The notes beneath the pieces are model-generated. The model ran no database searches. It was not told the origin of the DNA and saw nothing but the letters and a program-made list of their open reading frames with translations. Made by a program: the position numbers and the translations under genes. Positions 25,285 through 33,198 of a DNA stretch of 64,000 bases are shown one piece after another; the stretch's first letter is position 1, and each line of letters starts with the position of its first letter. The DNA is from DASZIT01 sp035948855 (lineage in GTDB: Bacteria; Actinomycetota; Acidimicrobiia; Acidimicrobiales; RAAP-2), in the NCBI GenBank assembly GCA_035948855.1, contig DASZIT010000035.1:1-64000 (forward strand). Direction: 5' to 3'.

Positions 25285-26391
25285 TCAGTCCCACGGTTCG
25301 TAGAGGCCCTCGAACTCGAGCTTTCCGTTCTTGACCCGTCCGTAGAGGAGCCAATCCCCCCGGAACATGCCGTGCTCGTGCGGGGCGCAGGCGATGTGGG
25401 TGCGGGGCCCACCGGTAGTGCTGGGCATGAAGCGAATCCTCTCGAGCCCGTCCTTCAGACCCGGTCCGGAGAGGGTCGGCGCCCGAAACAGACCTTCGGC
25501 GAGCACCCGGGCGGTGTCGAAGGCCAGCACGGGGATGGCGTTCGGCCACAACGGAGGGCTCTGTCCGTAGCGGGCGACAAACCGGTCGTGGAATCCCTCG
25601 GTGAGCGGGTTGTCGGGGTTGAACTGGTCGATGCCGACCCAACCCTCGAATTTCTCGAACCCCATCAGGTAGAACATGAACGCGGTGCTCATGATCCGGG
25701 GCGGATCCCAGGCCAGTTCGTCGAGCGCCTTCCGCAGCAACCCCTGGAGCGCCAGCATGCCGTAGCCCATGTAGCAGAGCGCGTCGGGGTTCGACTGGCG
25801 AAGGTTGTCGAGGTTGTCGGCCAGCCGAGCCGGGTGCTGGCTCACCGTCTCGAGGGCAACGATGCTCAGACCGTGCCGCCGACACTCCTGACGGAAGAAG
25901 CGGAAGTACTCGTCGCCGTTGGGAGACACCTCGCTGAGGACCGCTACCCGCCGGTAGCCCTGGCGGGCCAGCCAGCCGACACAGAGGGCGGCATCACCGC
26001 CGCAGTCGCCGTTTCCCAGTCGGAAGCAGTAGTCGCCCGCCAGCCGCTCGGTGCCGGCCCAGCTGATCAGCGGCACCTTCAACTCGTTGGCCAGCGGCGC
26101 CACCACCATGGCGTTGTCGGAGCTGTAGGCGCCGGCGACCCCGATGCATCCCTGGTCGACGAGATACTTGAACCCGTCCACCGCATTGCGGGCCGAGCCG
26201 TTGGGCAGCCCGTTCTCGGCGTGGAGGACGAACTCCACCGGCCGGTCGATCAGGCCCTGCTCGGCGGCCTCATCAAAGGCCATCCGGTGGATCTTGTTGT
26301 AGCCGCCGTCGGGGCCGTCAAGGGCGGAGCCGAGCCATCCGATCTTGATGGGATCCGCCGCCCCTGTCCATTGGTTGCTGGTGGTATCGAT
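25285..26391 (-). CDS. ABC-type amino-acid/amide binding protein without signal peptide; non-canonical start
   Basis: A Peripla_BP_6-fold protein of about 368 residues. The protein-like sequence begins ADPIKIGWLGSALDGPDGG, the normal first strand of this fold, but there is no signal peptide or lipobox. Between the in-frame TAG (26412-26410) and the first ATG (26283) there is no ATG, GTG, TTG or CTG. A strong GAAGGAG ribosome-binding site lies seven bases before an ATC codon at 26391, so the start is placed there. If translation began at 26283 the first strand would be lost. It may be a cytoplasmic ligand sensor like AmiC, or the start may be damaged. Confidence 0.72.
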   Translation of the reverse strand: MDTTSNQWTGAADPIKIGWLGSALDGPDGGYNKIHRMAFDEAAEQGLIDRPVEFVLHAENGLPNGSARNAVDGFKYLVDQGCIGVAGAYSSDNAMVVAPLANELKVPLISWAGTERLAGDYCFRLGNGDCGGDAALCVGWLARQGYRRVAVLSEVSPNGDEYFRFFRQECRRHGLSIVALETVSQHPARLADNLDNLRQSNPDALCYMGYGMLALQGLLRKALDELAWDPPRIMSTAFMFYLMGFEKFEGWVGIDQFNPDNPLTEGFHDRFVARYGQSPPLWPNAIPVLAFDTARVLAEGLFRAPTLSGPGLKDGLERIRFMPSTTGGPRTHIACAPHEHGMFRGDWLLYGRVKNGKLEFEGLYEPWD

Positions 26392-26454
26392 GACCGGGCT
26401 CCTTCGCCTCTACCCGCGCATACCGCCCCCAGGAGGCCAACCGCGAGTCGATTT

Positions 26455-26465
26455 CATACTGTATG
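26455..26465. promoter_or_regulatory. Palindrome CATAC-T-GTATG
   Basis: Perfect five-base arms around one base, 64 bases upstream of the binding-protein start and inside the 131-base gap after the isochorismatase-like gene. It is weakly related to the GTAY-N3-ATATT motif found elsewhere in the catabolic region. An operator or internal promoter for 25285 is inferred. Confidence 0.4.
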
Positions 26466-26522
26466 CGAACGGGTCGCGAGGGTCCATCCCGCATCCGGGC
26501 GCGGTCATTCGACCGCGTCGGA

Positions 26523-27179
26523 TCAACTCTGGGCCCACGCCTCGACCAGCGCTTCGGTCGAGGCCAAGGTGGCCACCAGCGACAAGGAGTGGTCCAGGAC
26601 CTGCCGTCCGTATTCCACCGGCACCCCGACCACGGCATCGGACACCACCACCACCTGGTACGAGCGATTCACGGCGTCGAAGACCAGGTTGGGAATGGCC
26701 ACATTGAGGGATACCCCCACTATCACCACGGTGGTCACCCCGTCGTTGCGAAGCAGGCTGTCGAGAGGCGAGCCGGTCATCGGACTCAGCCCGTGGTACC
26801 GGGGGAGGACCACGTCCCCGGGCTCGGGACCGACTTCGGGAACCGGCCGGACCGACTCGGATCCGGGGGCGTTCTCCATTCCGGCCTTTCGGGCTGCCGC
26901 GAAGACCCGGGCATTCCGGTTGGACCCGAATCCGTCGGGGAGGTTCTCGGCGGTGCAGTGGACCACCCTCACCCCCGCCGCCCTTGCCGCCCTCACCACC
27001 GTGGCCACCTGGTCGATCAGCGAGACAGACGCTCCGGCCTCAGCCAAGGCCGGAAGGCCCGATCCGGTGCCGACCACACCCTCCTGCATCTCCTGGACCA
27101 GCACCGCCGACGTGGGCGGGTCCACCAGCCGGGCAAGACGGTCTCCCTTCCGGCGGGCGTCGGCGGCATCATCGGACAT
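26523..27179 (-). CDS. Isochorismatase-like protein with altered catalytic triad
   Basis: A 218-residue isochorismatase-like (cysteine hydrolase superfamily) protein. The fold is recognisable: AVLVQEMQEGVVG near 25-37, VRVVHCTAE near 70, VVIVGVSLNVA near 151, and VVVVSDAVVG. The usual Asp-Lys-Cys triad is replaced: Asp by Glu30, Lys by Arg127, and Cys by Ala161. It may be a non-hydrolytic member or use another mechanism, as PhzD-type isochorismatases also lack Cys. The ATG at 27179 follows the SDR stop by 17 bases; longer in-frame sequence upstream is antisense of the SDR. Confidence 0.82.
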   Translation of the reverse strand: MSDDAADARRKGDRLARLVDPPTSAVLVQEMQEGVVGTGSGLPALAEAGASVSLIDQVATVVRAARAAGVRVVHCTAENLPDGFGSNRNARVFAAARKAGMENAPGSESVRPVPEVGPEPGDVVLPRYHGLSPMTGSPLDSLLRNDGVTTVVIVGVSLNVAIPNLVFDAVNRSYQVVVVSDAVVGVPVEYGRQVLDHSLSLVATLASTEALVEAWAQS

Positions 27180-27196
27180 GGCGGGCTCCGGGGCGG

Positions 27197-28090
27197 TCAA
27201 GGGGCCGGGCTCGGATCGAACGGCCCCCGCCCCATCTGGTCCCGGACCGTCACCACCGAGGGGTTGGTGAGTGTCCGGCGCTGCCAGTTGGCGCCATCCA
27301 CCACCAGCGTGTGACCGGAGATGAACCGGGCGTACGGGGACGCCAAGAAGGTGGCCGCCCAGCCGAGCTCCCGGAGCCGGCCGACCCGGAGGGCCGGCTG
27401 ACAAGCGTCCTTTTCGCTGGTGCGATCCAGATTCCCGGTGATGTCGGCGGTCATGTCCTCGTGGGGGAAGAGGCCCGGCACCAGACCGTTCACCTGGATG
27501 CCGTAGGGGCCCCATTCCACCGCCAGGGTCTCCACCATGTTCTTGACCCCGGCCTTGGCCGCCGCCGAGTGGGCGAAACCCGGACCGCCGGTCCAGGCAT
27601 AGGACGCACCGACATTGATGATCGAGCCCGGAGTTCCGGCCTCCAGGTGACGCCGGGCGAACTCGCGGGCACAGAAGAAGGTGCCGTTGAGGGTGATGTC
27701 CACCACCGTCCGCCAGGCATTCGGCGACATGTCCTCGGCCGGGACCGGGAAGTTGGCCGCGGCGTTGTTGATCAGCACCTCCGGCAAGCCGAACGCCGAG
27801 GTGGCCTCCTCGAAGGCGGCGCCGATCTGATCGGGGTCGCGGATGTCGCAGCTGACGGTCAGCACCCGGGAGCCCAGCGCCTCGGCCGATTCTCTCCCGG
27901 CGTCGAGATGCTCAGGTTTGCGGCTGGCGATGACCAGGTCGGCGCCGAGACGTCCGAACTCGGCGGCGATGGCCTTGCCGAGGCCGGTCCCTCCCCCGGT
28001 CACGAACACGGCGATGCCGGCAAAGGTGCCTTCGGGGAGCGCTGAAGTTCCGGATGGAGGCGGCTCACGCAGTCCCGAGAGTTCGGTCAT
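27197..28090 (-). CDS. SDR of the 2,4-dienoyl-CoA reductase type
   Basis: A 297-residue SDR. TGGGTGLGKA near residue 32, NNAAANFPVP near 110, and ASYAWTGGPGFAHSAAAKAGVKN near 165-190. The YxxxK motif is replaced by Ser-x3-Lys, as in 2,4-dienoyl-CoA reductases, and LAVEWGPYGIQVN supports that group. It would reduce a dienoyl- or enoyl-CoA during breakdown of unsaturated chains. It starts two bases after the ECH stop (28093), so both are co-transcribed. Confidence 0.87.
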   Translation of the reverse strand: MTELSGLREPPPSGTSALPEGTFAGIAVFVTGGGTGLGKAIAAEFGRLGADLVIASRKPEHLDAGRESAEALGSRVLTVSCDIRDPDQIGAAFEEATSAFGLPEVLINNAAANFPVPAEDMSPNAWRTVVDITLNGTFFCAREFARRHLEAGTPGSIINVGASYAWTGGPGFAHSAAAKAGVKNMVETLAVEWGPYGIQVNGLVPGLFPHEDMTADITGNLDRTSEKDACQPALRVGRLRELGWAATFLASPYARFISGHTLVVDGANWQRRTLTNPSVVTVRDQMGRGPFDPSPAP

Positions 28091-28092
28091 AG

Positions 28093-28872
28093 TCAGCTCC
28101 CTGTGTATTTCGGCTGGCGGCCCTCGGCGGTGGCTGCCTTCAACTCGGCGATATCCGACGACTTGTTGACGAAGGTCTGATAGATCAGCTCGTCTTCCAT
28201 GGAGGAGCGGATCCCCGGCTCGCTCAGGTGCTGAAGGACCCGCCGGGCCATCTTGATGGTGACGGCCGGCGCCGCGGCGATCTTGGTGGCCATCTCCCAG
28301 GCGGTCTCGTCGAGCTTCTCCGGGGCCACCACCCGGGAGACGATCCCGTGGGCGAACGCCTCCTCGACGCTCATGGTTCGCCCGGTGAGAACCAGGTCAC
28401 TGGCGACACCGGTGCCGCAGATCTGGAACAACCTCCCCATCCCGCCGGTATCGGGGATGACACCGTGACCGACTTCGGGAAGCATGAACCTGGTGCCCTC
28501 GGCGGCGATCCGGATGTCACAGAGCAGGGCCCGCTGGAACGATCCCCCGATCGCCCAGCCCTGCATGGCCACGATGATCGGAACGTCGAGGTCGAAGACC
28601 TGAAGGATCCCCCGATGGCCACGGGTCATGAGCTCGTGGTGGCTGAGAGGGGTGACGTTGTTCCCGATAACGGAGACGTCCCGGCCCGACGACCAGGCCT
28701 TCCCCTCGCCCCGCCAGATCACCGCCCGCACGTCGGGATGCTGCTTGAGCTCGGCCAGAATCTCGAACAGCCGTTGGTCCATCTCGTCGTCGAAGGCGTT
28801 GCGCTTGTCGGGGTTGTTGTTGGTGATCACCGCGATGGAATCACGTATCTCCAGCGAAACCTTGTCTGTCAT
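28093..28872 (-). CDS. Enoyl-CoA hydratase/isomerase family protein
   Basis: A 259-residue crotonase. It has AVIWRGEGKAWSSGRDV (oxyanion hole) and MQGWAIGGSFQRALLCDI. The Glu144 equivalent of rat hydratase is Gln and the Glu164 equivalent is present (MLPEVGHG). Its ATG overlaps (ATGA) the stop of an acyl-CoA dehydrogenase remnant immediately upstream, so it was once coupled to a full dehydrogenase gene. It heads the set ECH-SDR-isochorismatase-like-binding protein-SDR. Confidence 0.88.
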   Translation of the reverse strand: MTDKVSLEIRDSIAVITNNNPDKRNAFDDEMDQRLFEILAELKQHPDVRAVIWRGEGKAWSSGRDVSVIGNNVTPLSHHELMTRGHRGILQVFDLDVPIIVAMQGWAIGGSFQRALLCDIRIAAEGTRFMLPEVGHGVIPDTGGMGRLFQICGTGVASDLVLTGRTMSVEEAFAHGIVSRVVAPEKLDETAWEMATKIAAAPAVTIKMARRVLQHLSEPGIRSSMEDELIYQTFVNKSSDIAELKAATAEGRQPKYTGS

Positions 28873-28963
28873 CGATGCCCCCTTGGAAGATGGAGAAGGT
28901 GTTCGGCCACCATGGTGCGTCGGATCTCGTTCGTCCCCCGTAGATCAAGATGTGGCGGCGGTC
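28869..28963 (-). pseudogene. 3' remnant of an acyl-CoA dehydrogenase
   Basis: Reading the minus strand into the ECH start, the frame that stops at 28869 ends TNEIRRTMVAEHLLHLPRG, the typical C-terminus of acyl-CoA dehydrogenases (IYGGTNEIxRxxxAExxLxLPRG). Just upstream RRHILIYGG is present in another frame; inserting one base in the G-run at 28935-28939 restores IYGGTNEI. Farther upstream no dehydrogenase sequence is seen; the region becomes the GntR promoter. The gene was therefore deleted except for its last 30 or so codons, whose stop still overlaps the ECH start. Confidence 0.75.
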
Positions 28964-29037
28964 AGAGCTCAAGAATGTTCCCCGGTTGGGACAAGAGCCG
29001 AGGGATCGGCCAGAGGACCTATCTCACTGTCAATATC

Positions 29038-29049
29038 GCATAAGATATC
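29038..29049. promoter_or_regulatory. GTAY-N3-ATATT-type site A in the GntR promoter
   Basis: GCATAAGATATC, within the larger imperfect repeat ATATC-N6-GATAT (29033-29048). TAAGAT (29041-29046) is a good -10 hexamer six bases before the GTG at 29053, so the GntR transcript may be leaderless and the site would overlap its promoter. The motif is related to sites at 31452, 36311, 38584, 44026, 59203 and 63495. Confidence 0.55.
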
Positions 29050-29052
29050 TAT

Positions 29053-29781
29053 GTGGCGTCTTCCTCTGGCAATTCTCGCGGAACACCTTCGCAGCGCTCG
29101 ACGGTGAATCGTGGCAAGAGGATAGTCCGCACCAGCAGTGCCGAACACATTGCGCTGCACATCCGAACCCTGATCTTCGACGGCGTGCTTCTCCCCGGCA
29201 TGCGGGTACCCCAGGACGCCATTGCCCAGGATCTCGGGGTGAGCCGAATCCCGGTGCGGGAGGCGCTCATCGTTCTCGAACGCGAGGGCTGGGTGACCAT
29301 CGAGATGCACCGGGGCGCCTTCATCAACTCCCTCGACAAGCGGGCGGTTCATGACCACTACGAGCTCTTCGGCCTGATCTATGGCTTCGCAGCAAAACGG
29401 GCCCTGGCCCGCGGCAGCAAGGACCTGCCTGACGTCCTTGCCGACATCCAGAAAGGTTTCGCCGACGCCACCGACCCCGAAGCCCAACGGCAGCTGTCCA
29501 TCGACTTTCATGGCGCCATTCTCAAGGCGGCGGCTTCTCCCCGGATCATGGTGGTGTTGCGAGCCATGTCGGCGTTGGTCCCGGGCAACTTCTTCGAATT
29601 GGTGCCCGGGGCTGTGGAGGTGGAGAGGCGAGGCTTGGCCGCCATCGTTCGGGCGATGCGGGACAACGACGGTGAAAGAGCTTCGACCGAGTACGCGAAG
29701 ATGATGCGACAGGTGGGAAACAAAGTGACGCTGCTCTTCGACGACCGGGGCCTCTTCGATCCGGAGCTCGCCTCGGCTTGA
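29053..29781 (+). CDS. GntR-family (FCD) regulator
   Basis: A 242-residue regulator of the FadR/FCD branch. The winged helix is at about 28-95 (EHIALHIRTLIFDGVLLPG... QDLGVSRIPVREALIVLEREG) and the FCD ligand domain at about 105-230. Asp and His of the FCD metal site are visible (SIDFHGAIL), but the later His positions are not (EVERRGLAAIVRAM). It stands alone with its own promoter and is the only GntR protein in the window, making it the candidate reader of the AT-rich motif shared by the nearby catabolic promoters. Confidence 0.92.
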   Translation: MASSSGNSRGTPSQRSTVNRGKRIVRTSSAEHIALHIRTLIFDGVLLPGMRVPQDAIAQDLGVSRIPVREALIVLEREGWVTIEMHRGAFINSLDKRAVHDHYELFGLIYGFAAKRALARGSKDLPDVLADIQKGFADATDPEAQRQLSIDFHGAILKAAASPRIMVVLRAMSALVPGNFFELVPGAVEVERRGLAAIVRAMRDNDGERASTEYAKMMRQVGNKVTLLFDDRGLFDPELASA

Positions 29782-29791
29782 CCGGGATTGG

Positions 29792-31255
29792 TCACCCGCC
29801 CGGGTCGCCGGCATCCCGTCCGGCCGGGCTGGATGCGCCAATCTCCTCATCTGCCCGGGCGATCAATTGGCGGCGGAGGACTTTTCCGACTTCGCTCCTG
29901 GGCAAGGCCGCAATGCGCCGATAGGCCACCGGGATCTTGTAGGCGACCAGGTGATCCCGGCACAGGCGCTCGAGTTCGTCGTCGGGTGCGGAGCCGACGA
30001 CGAAGGCCACCGGGACCTCCCCCAGCCGTTCATCGGGAACACCGACGACTGCCGCCTCGCTCACGCGAGGCGACAGGCAAAGGACCTCCTCCACCTGCCC
30101 GGGGAACACCTTGTTGCCGCCCCGGTTGATCAGGTCACCGACCCGCCCCTCGATCCATACGAATCCGTCCATGTCCACCCGGGCGTAGTCGCCCGTGCGG
30201 ACGTACCCGGCTTCGTCGATCCGGTCATCAAGACTGCCGCCATCCGCGTAGCCCGAGGCCATACTCGGAGGCTTCACCAGAAGCTCGCCCACCGCATCCC
30301 CGGAGGCTGCGGAACCATCCTCGTCGATCACTTTGATAGCCACTCCGGGATGGGGACGACCGACGGCGCCGACTTTGTCGGGATGTTCCCGGGCATCGGC
30401 GGCAGTCCATCCGATGACCTCGCCGATCTCCGCCTGGCCGTAGCCGTTGAGCACGGTGACACCGAACTTGTCGGAGAAACGACGGGCCGACAATGGAGAC
30501 AACGGAGCGGTGATGCTGCGTACGTACCGGAGCGGAGCTAGATCAGTGACGCCGTCGTCGTCGGCAAGCATCACCATCGCCGCCGGCGGCAAGACCGTGG
30601 ACCGGATCGAGAAACGATCGATCAGGGTGGCGAACTCAGAGGTGGAGAATCGATCCATGACCACCAGTTCCGCACCGGCGCGCAAGCCGAACAGGACGTT
30701 GTAGATCCCGGCATTGAGGGCCAGCGAGACGGGCACCAGATTGGGAGACGGAGGCCGCGCCGGATCGGCCGACCTCCCTCGCAGCGGTCCGAGGACCCGG
30801 TCCAACAACTCCAAGTACCCCGAGTGGGTCTGCAGGATTGGCCGGGGCCGTCCGGTGGTGCCGGATGTCCAGGTCACAAAGGCAGTGTCCGGCTCATAGC
30901 GGGTGGCCGCCACCCCGGAATCCCGCATGCCGGCCCCTTCGATCACCGCAGCCGGGCCGGTTGCCTCGATGACATGGTCGAACTCAGCCATTGGTTGGCG
31001 GGCGTTGGCGGGCACAAAGACGGCTCCGGCCATCCAGACCCCGAACATCGTCGAAATGAACTCCGGGCCGTTGGGCAATTGGACAACGACCGCCTGACCG
31101 GACTCGACACCCCGGGAGCGCAGGTGTTCGGCGACGGAGGCGGCGCTATCACGTACCTCGCCGACGGTCACCGAACGGCTCACCGTACTGATGAGTCGGG
31201 CGGAATCGGGAAGCGGGTGATCGGCCAACAGGCCGGCCAGCTGGCCGGTGGTCAC
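29792..31255 (-). CDS. AMP-dependent acyl-CoA ligase 1
   Basis: A 487-residue adenylate-forming enzyme. The P-loop-like A3 motif is FVTWTSGTTGRPRP near residue 120, A5 GYGQAEIGEV near 290, A7 VRTGDYARVD near 390, and the A10 lysine lies in RSEVGKVLRR near 465. The N-terminal part is shorter than in typical family members. A GTG at 31255 overlaps (GTGA) the stop of a small gene upstream, which fixes the start. It would activate a carboxylic acid to its CoA ester; chain or ring specificity cannot be read. Divergent from a second ligase at 31525. Confidence 0.88.
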   Translation of the reverse strand: MTTGQLAGLLADHPLPDSARLISTVSRSVTVGEVRDSAASVAEHLRSRGVESGQAVVVQLPNGPEFISTMFGVWMAGAVFVPANARQPMAEFDHVIEATGPAAVIEGAGMRDSGVAATRYEPDTAFVTWTSGTTGRPRPILQTHSGYLELLDRVLGPLRGRSADPARPPSPNLVPVSLALNAGIYNVLFGLRAGAELVVMDRFSTSEFATLIDRFSIRSTVLPPAAMVMLADDDGVTDLAPLRYVRSITAPLSPLSARRFSDKFGVTVLNGYGQAEIGEVIGWTAADAREHPDKVGAVGRPHPGVAIKVIDEDGSAASGDAVGELLVKPPSMASGYADGGSLDDRIDEAGYVRTGDYARVDMDGFVWIEGRVGDLINRGGNKVFPGQVEEVLCLSPRVSEAAVVGVPDERLGEVPVAFVVGSAPDDELERLCRDHLVAYKIPVAYRRIAALPRSEVGKVLRRQLIARADEEIGASSPAGRDAGDPGG

Positions 31256-31398
31256 GGGACGGACGATTGGTTGGAGGGCATGGCCACCATGGTGCGGCTG
31301 ATCCGGTCGGCCGACAACAGGTTGAGGTCCAAGTCGATCAGACTCCCGATGTTCCCAGGCTCGAACAGGCGTTCTACATACTCGAAAGCCTCGGCCAC
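31252..31398 (-). CDS. Small protein coupled to acyl-CoA ligase 1
   Basis: Not recognised. It encodes 48 residues beginning MAEAFEYVERLFEPGNIGSL and ending VAMPSNQSSVP. Support: a GTG start with AAGGG seven bases upstream, a stop that overlaps the GTG of the ligase by four bases, and placement right behind the divergent promoter region. The sequence has normal amino-acid balance and no membrane segment. It could be a regulatory or partner peptide of the ligase, or the remnant of a longer protein; LFEPGNIGSL loosely recalls the start of Old-Yellow-Enzyme-type proteins. Confidence 0.6.
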   Translation of the reverse strand: MAEAFEYVERLFEPGNIGSLIDLDLNLLSADRISRTMVAMPSNQSSVP

Positions 31399-31443
31399 CT
31401 AACATCCCTTCTGACGGCTTCATCCCGTCCCGGCCCCGCCCCT

Positions 31444-31481
31444 GGGCGACTGTACATTATATTCGACTTAGGCAGTCGCCC
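31444..31481. promoter_or_regulatory. Divergent operator: 9-bp inverted repeat around AT-rich site B
   Basis: Perfect arms GGGCGACTG (31444-31452) and CAGTCGCCC (31473-31481) enclose 20 bases containing GTACATTATATTCG (31452-31465), a copy of the GTAY-N3-ATATT motif. It lies 46 bases from the small-gene start and 44 bases from the ligase 2 start, almost exactly between the divergent promoters, and could control both. Confidence 0.65.
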
Positions 31482-31524
31482 GAGGTACGGCAATTGCCAG
31501 ACCGGCAGAAGGGATCGAACGAGG

Positions 31525-33195
31525 GTGGCTGACCACGTCTGGAAAGGTGGCGCGCAGTCCACCATCCCGTCGCTGTTCGACGACCGCCTGGCCGAGAACC
31601 CTGACGGTGAGTACCTCGATGTCTGCGGGACCAAGCTGACCGCGTCACAGGTGGCTGGCGCCGGCCGGCGACTGGCGGCGGCGCTGGACGACCTTGGATC
31701 GGCTCAACACGATCGGATCGCCACCATGTTGGAGAATTCCCCCGAGGCCGTGGAGGCGTGGGCCGGGATCGTGCTTGGTGGGCGGATCGCGGTCCCGGTC
31801 AACACCGCCTACAAGGGCTCCTACCTACTTCATCAGTTGGCCGACTGCGGAGCCAAAGTGGTGATCGTGGCCAAGAGCCTGGCCCCACGCCTGGTCGAGG
31901 TGGTCCACGAGCTCCCCGATCTCGACCACGTATTCATCCTGGACGACCAAGCGACCGGGACCGACGACGATGCCGGCCGGGGCGGGGAACTTCCCGATCT
32001 CGGACGGGTCGCAGTCCACCGATGGACGGATCTGCAGGGTGTCGAAGATCGTCAGCCCAGCCTGGTCATCCGACCCTCGGACCTGGCCACCTTCATCTAC
32101 ACCGGTGGGACCACCGGTCCCTCCAAGGGCTGCATGCTCACCCACAACTACCACGAGGCGCTGGCCCGACAGATCGGGATCTGCTGGCAGCGCACCGCAG
32201 AAGACGTGGTGTGGACCCCGCTCCCCCTCTATCACTTCAATGCTCTCACCACGGTGGTGGTGGGCACCTTGCTGTACGGCGGGCGGGGGGCGATCTACCG
32301 GAAGTTCTCGGTGTCCAACTTTTGGTCCGAGATGAATCGAGTGGGGGCGACCATCACCTCCACCTTGGGAACGATGGCCTACCTCCTGGCCCATGACCCC
32401 GATCGACCCGAAATGCCCCGTTCCGGCCTACCCGAGGCTAACCGCACCCTTCGCCTCCTCGGCGCCGCCCCGATGCCCGTCGAGGTCGACGACGTCATCC
32501 GGGAGCGCTTCGGGGTCAAGACCTTCAGCGGCGCCTACGGCGTCACCGAGGCCAGCCTGGTGTCGTGGCAGCCTCCCGGAGTGACCAACAAACCCAATGC
32601 CGCCGGCAAGATCAACGACGAATATTTCGACGTTCGCATCTTCGACGACGATGACGCCGAGCTGCCCCGGGGCACCGATGGCGAAGTGGTGGTGCGGCCC
32701 AAGCGCCCCCACGTGATGTTCGAGGGCTACTGGGGCCGGCCGGAGGTGACGGTGGAAACCAGCCGGAACTGGTGGTACCACACCGGTGACATCGGCCGGA
32801 TCGACGACGACGGGTTTCTGTTCTTCGTGGACCGCAAGGCTGACTACCTGCGGCGGAGGGGGGAGAACATCTCGAGCTATGAAGTGGAGAGCGTGCTGAT
32901 GAGCCACGGCGCCCTGGCCGATGTCGCCGTCCATGCCGTGCCCAGCGAGCTGACCGAAGACGACCTCAAGGTGACGGCCACGCTCAAAGCCGGAGCCGAG
33001 CTCCGACCCGAGGAGCTGTTCTCCTGGTGTGTGGAGCGGCTCCCCTACTTCGTCCTCCCCCGCTACGTCGAGTTCCGGCTCGAGCTACCGCGGAGCCCGG
33101 TTGGTCGGGTCCTCAAGCGCGACCTGCGGGATGAGGGTGTGACCGCCTCGACCTGGGATGCAGAAGCCGCCGGCGTCACCTACGAGAAGCGCTAA
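31525..33195 (+). CDS. AMP-dependent acyl-CoA ligase 2 (CaiC-like)
   Basis: A 556-residue adenylate-forming enzyme of the crotonobetaine/carnitine-CoA ligase-like group. A3 motif FIYTGGTTGPSKGCMLTH near residue 190, A5 YGVTEASLVSWQ near 340, A7 YHTGDIGRIDDDG near 420, and C-terminal PVGRVLKRDLR, where the usual GK of the A10 motif reads GR as in some CaiC-type ligases. The GTG at 31525 is chosen because earlier in-frame sequence is not protein-like and crosses the operator. It leads the run ligase-hydrolase-Rieske-P450 with spacings of 3, 31 and -4 bases. Confidence 0.9.
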   Translation: MADHVWKGGAQSTIPSLFDDRLAENPDGEYLDVCGTKLTASQVAGAGRRLAAALDDLGSAQHDRIATMLENSPEAVEAWAGIVLGGRIAVPVNTAYKGSYLLHQLADCGAKVVIVAKSLAPRLVEVVHELPDLDHVFILDDQATGTDDDAGRGGELPDLGRVAVHRWTDLQGVEDRQPSLVIRPSDLATFIYTGGTTGPSKGCMLTHNYHEALARQIGICWQRTAEDVVWTPLPLYHFNALTTVVVGTLLYGGRGAIYRKFSVSNFWSEMNRVGATITSTLGTMAYLLAHDPDRPEMPRSGLPEANRTLRLLGAAPMPVEVDDVIRERFGVKTFSGAYGVTEASLVSWQPPGVTNKPNAAGKINDEYFDVRIFDDDDAELPRGTDGEVVVRPKRPHVMFEGYWGRPEVTVETSRNWWYHTGDIGRIDDDGFLFFVDRKADYLRRRGENISSYEVESVLMSHGALADVAVHAVPSELTEDDLKVTATLKAGAELRPEELFSWCVERLPYFVLPRYVEFRLELPRSPVGRVLKRDLRDEGVTASTWDAEAAGVTYEKR

Positions 33196-33198
33196 CGG

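Noticed and set aside
25372..27270. Long open plus-strand frame of 632 codons across 25.4-27.3 kb
   Set aside because: It is antisense to the binding-protein and isochorismatase-like genes, which have clear family motifs; long antisense frames are expected at this GC content.
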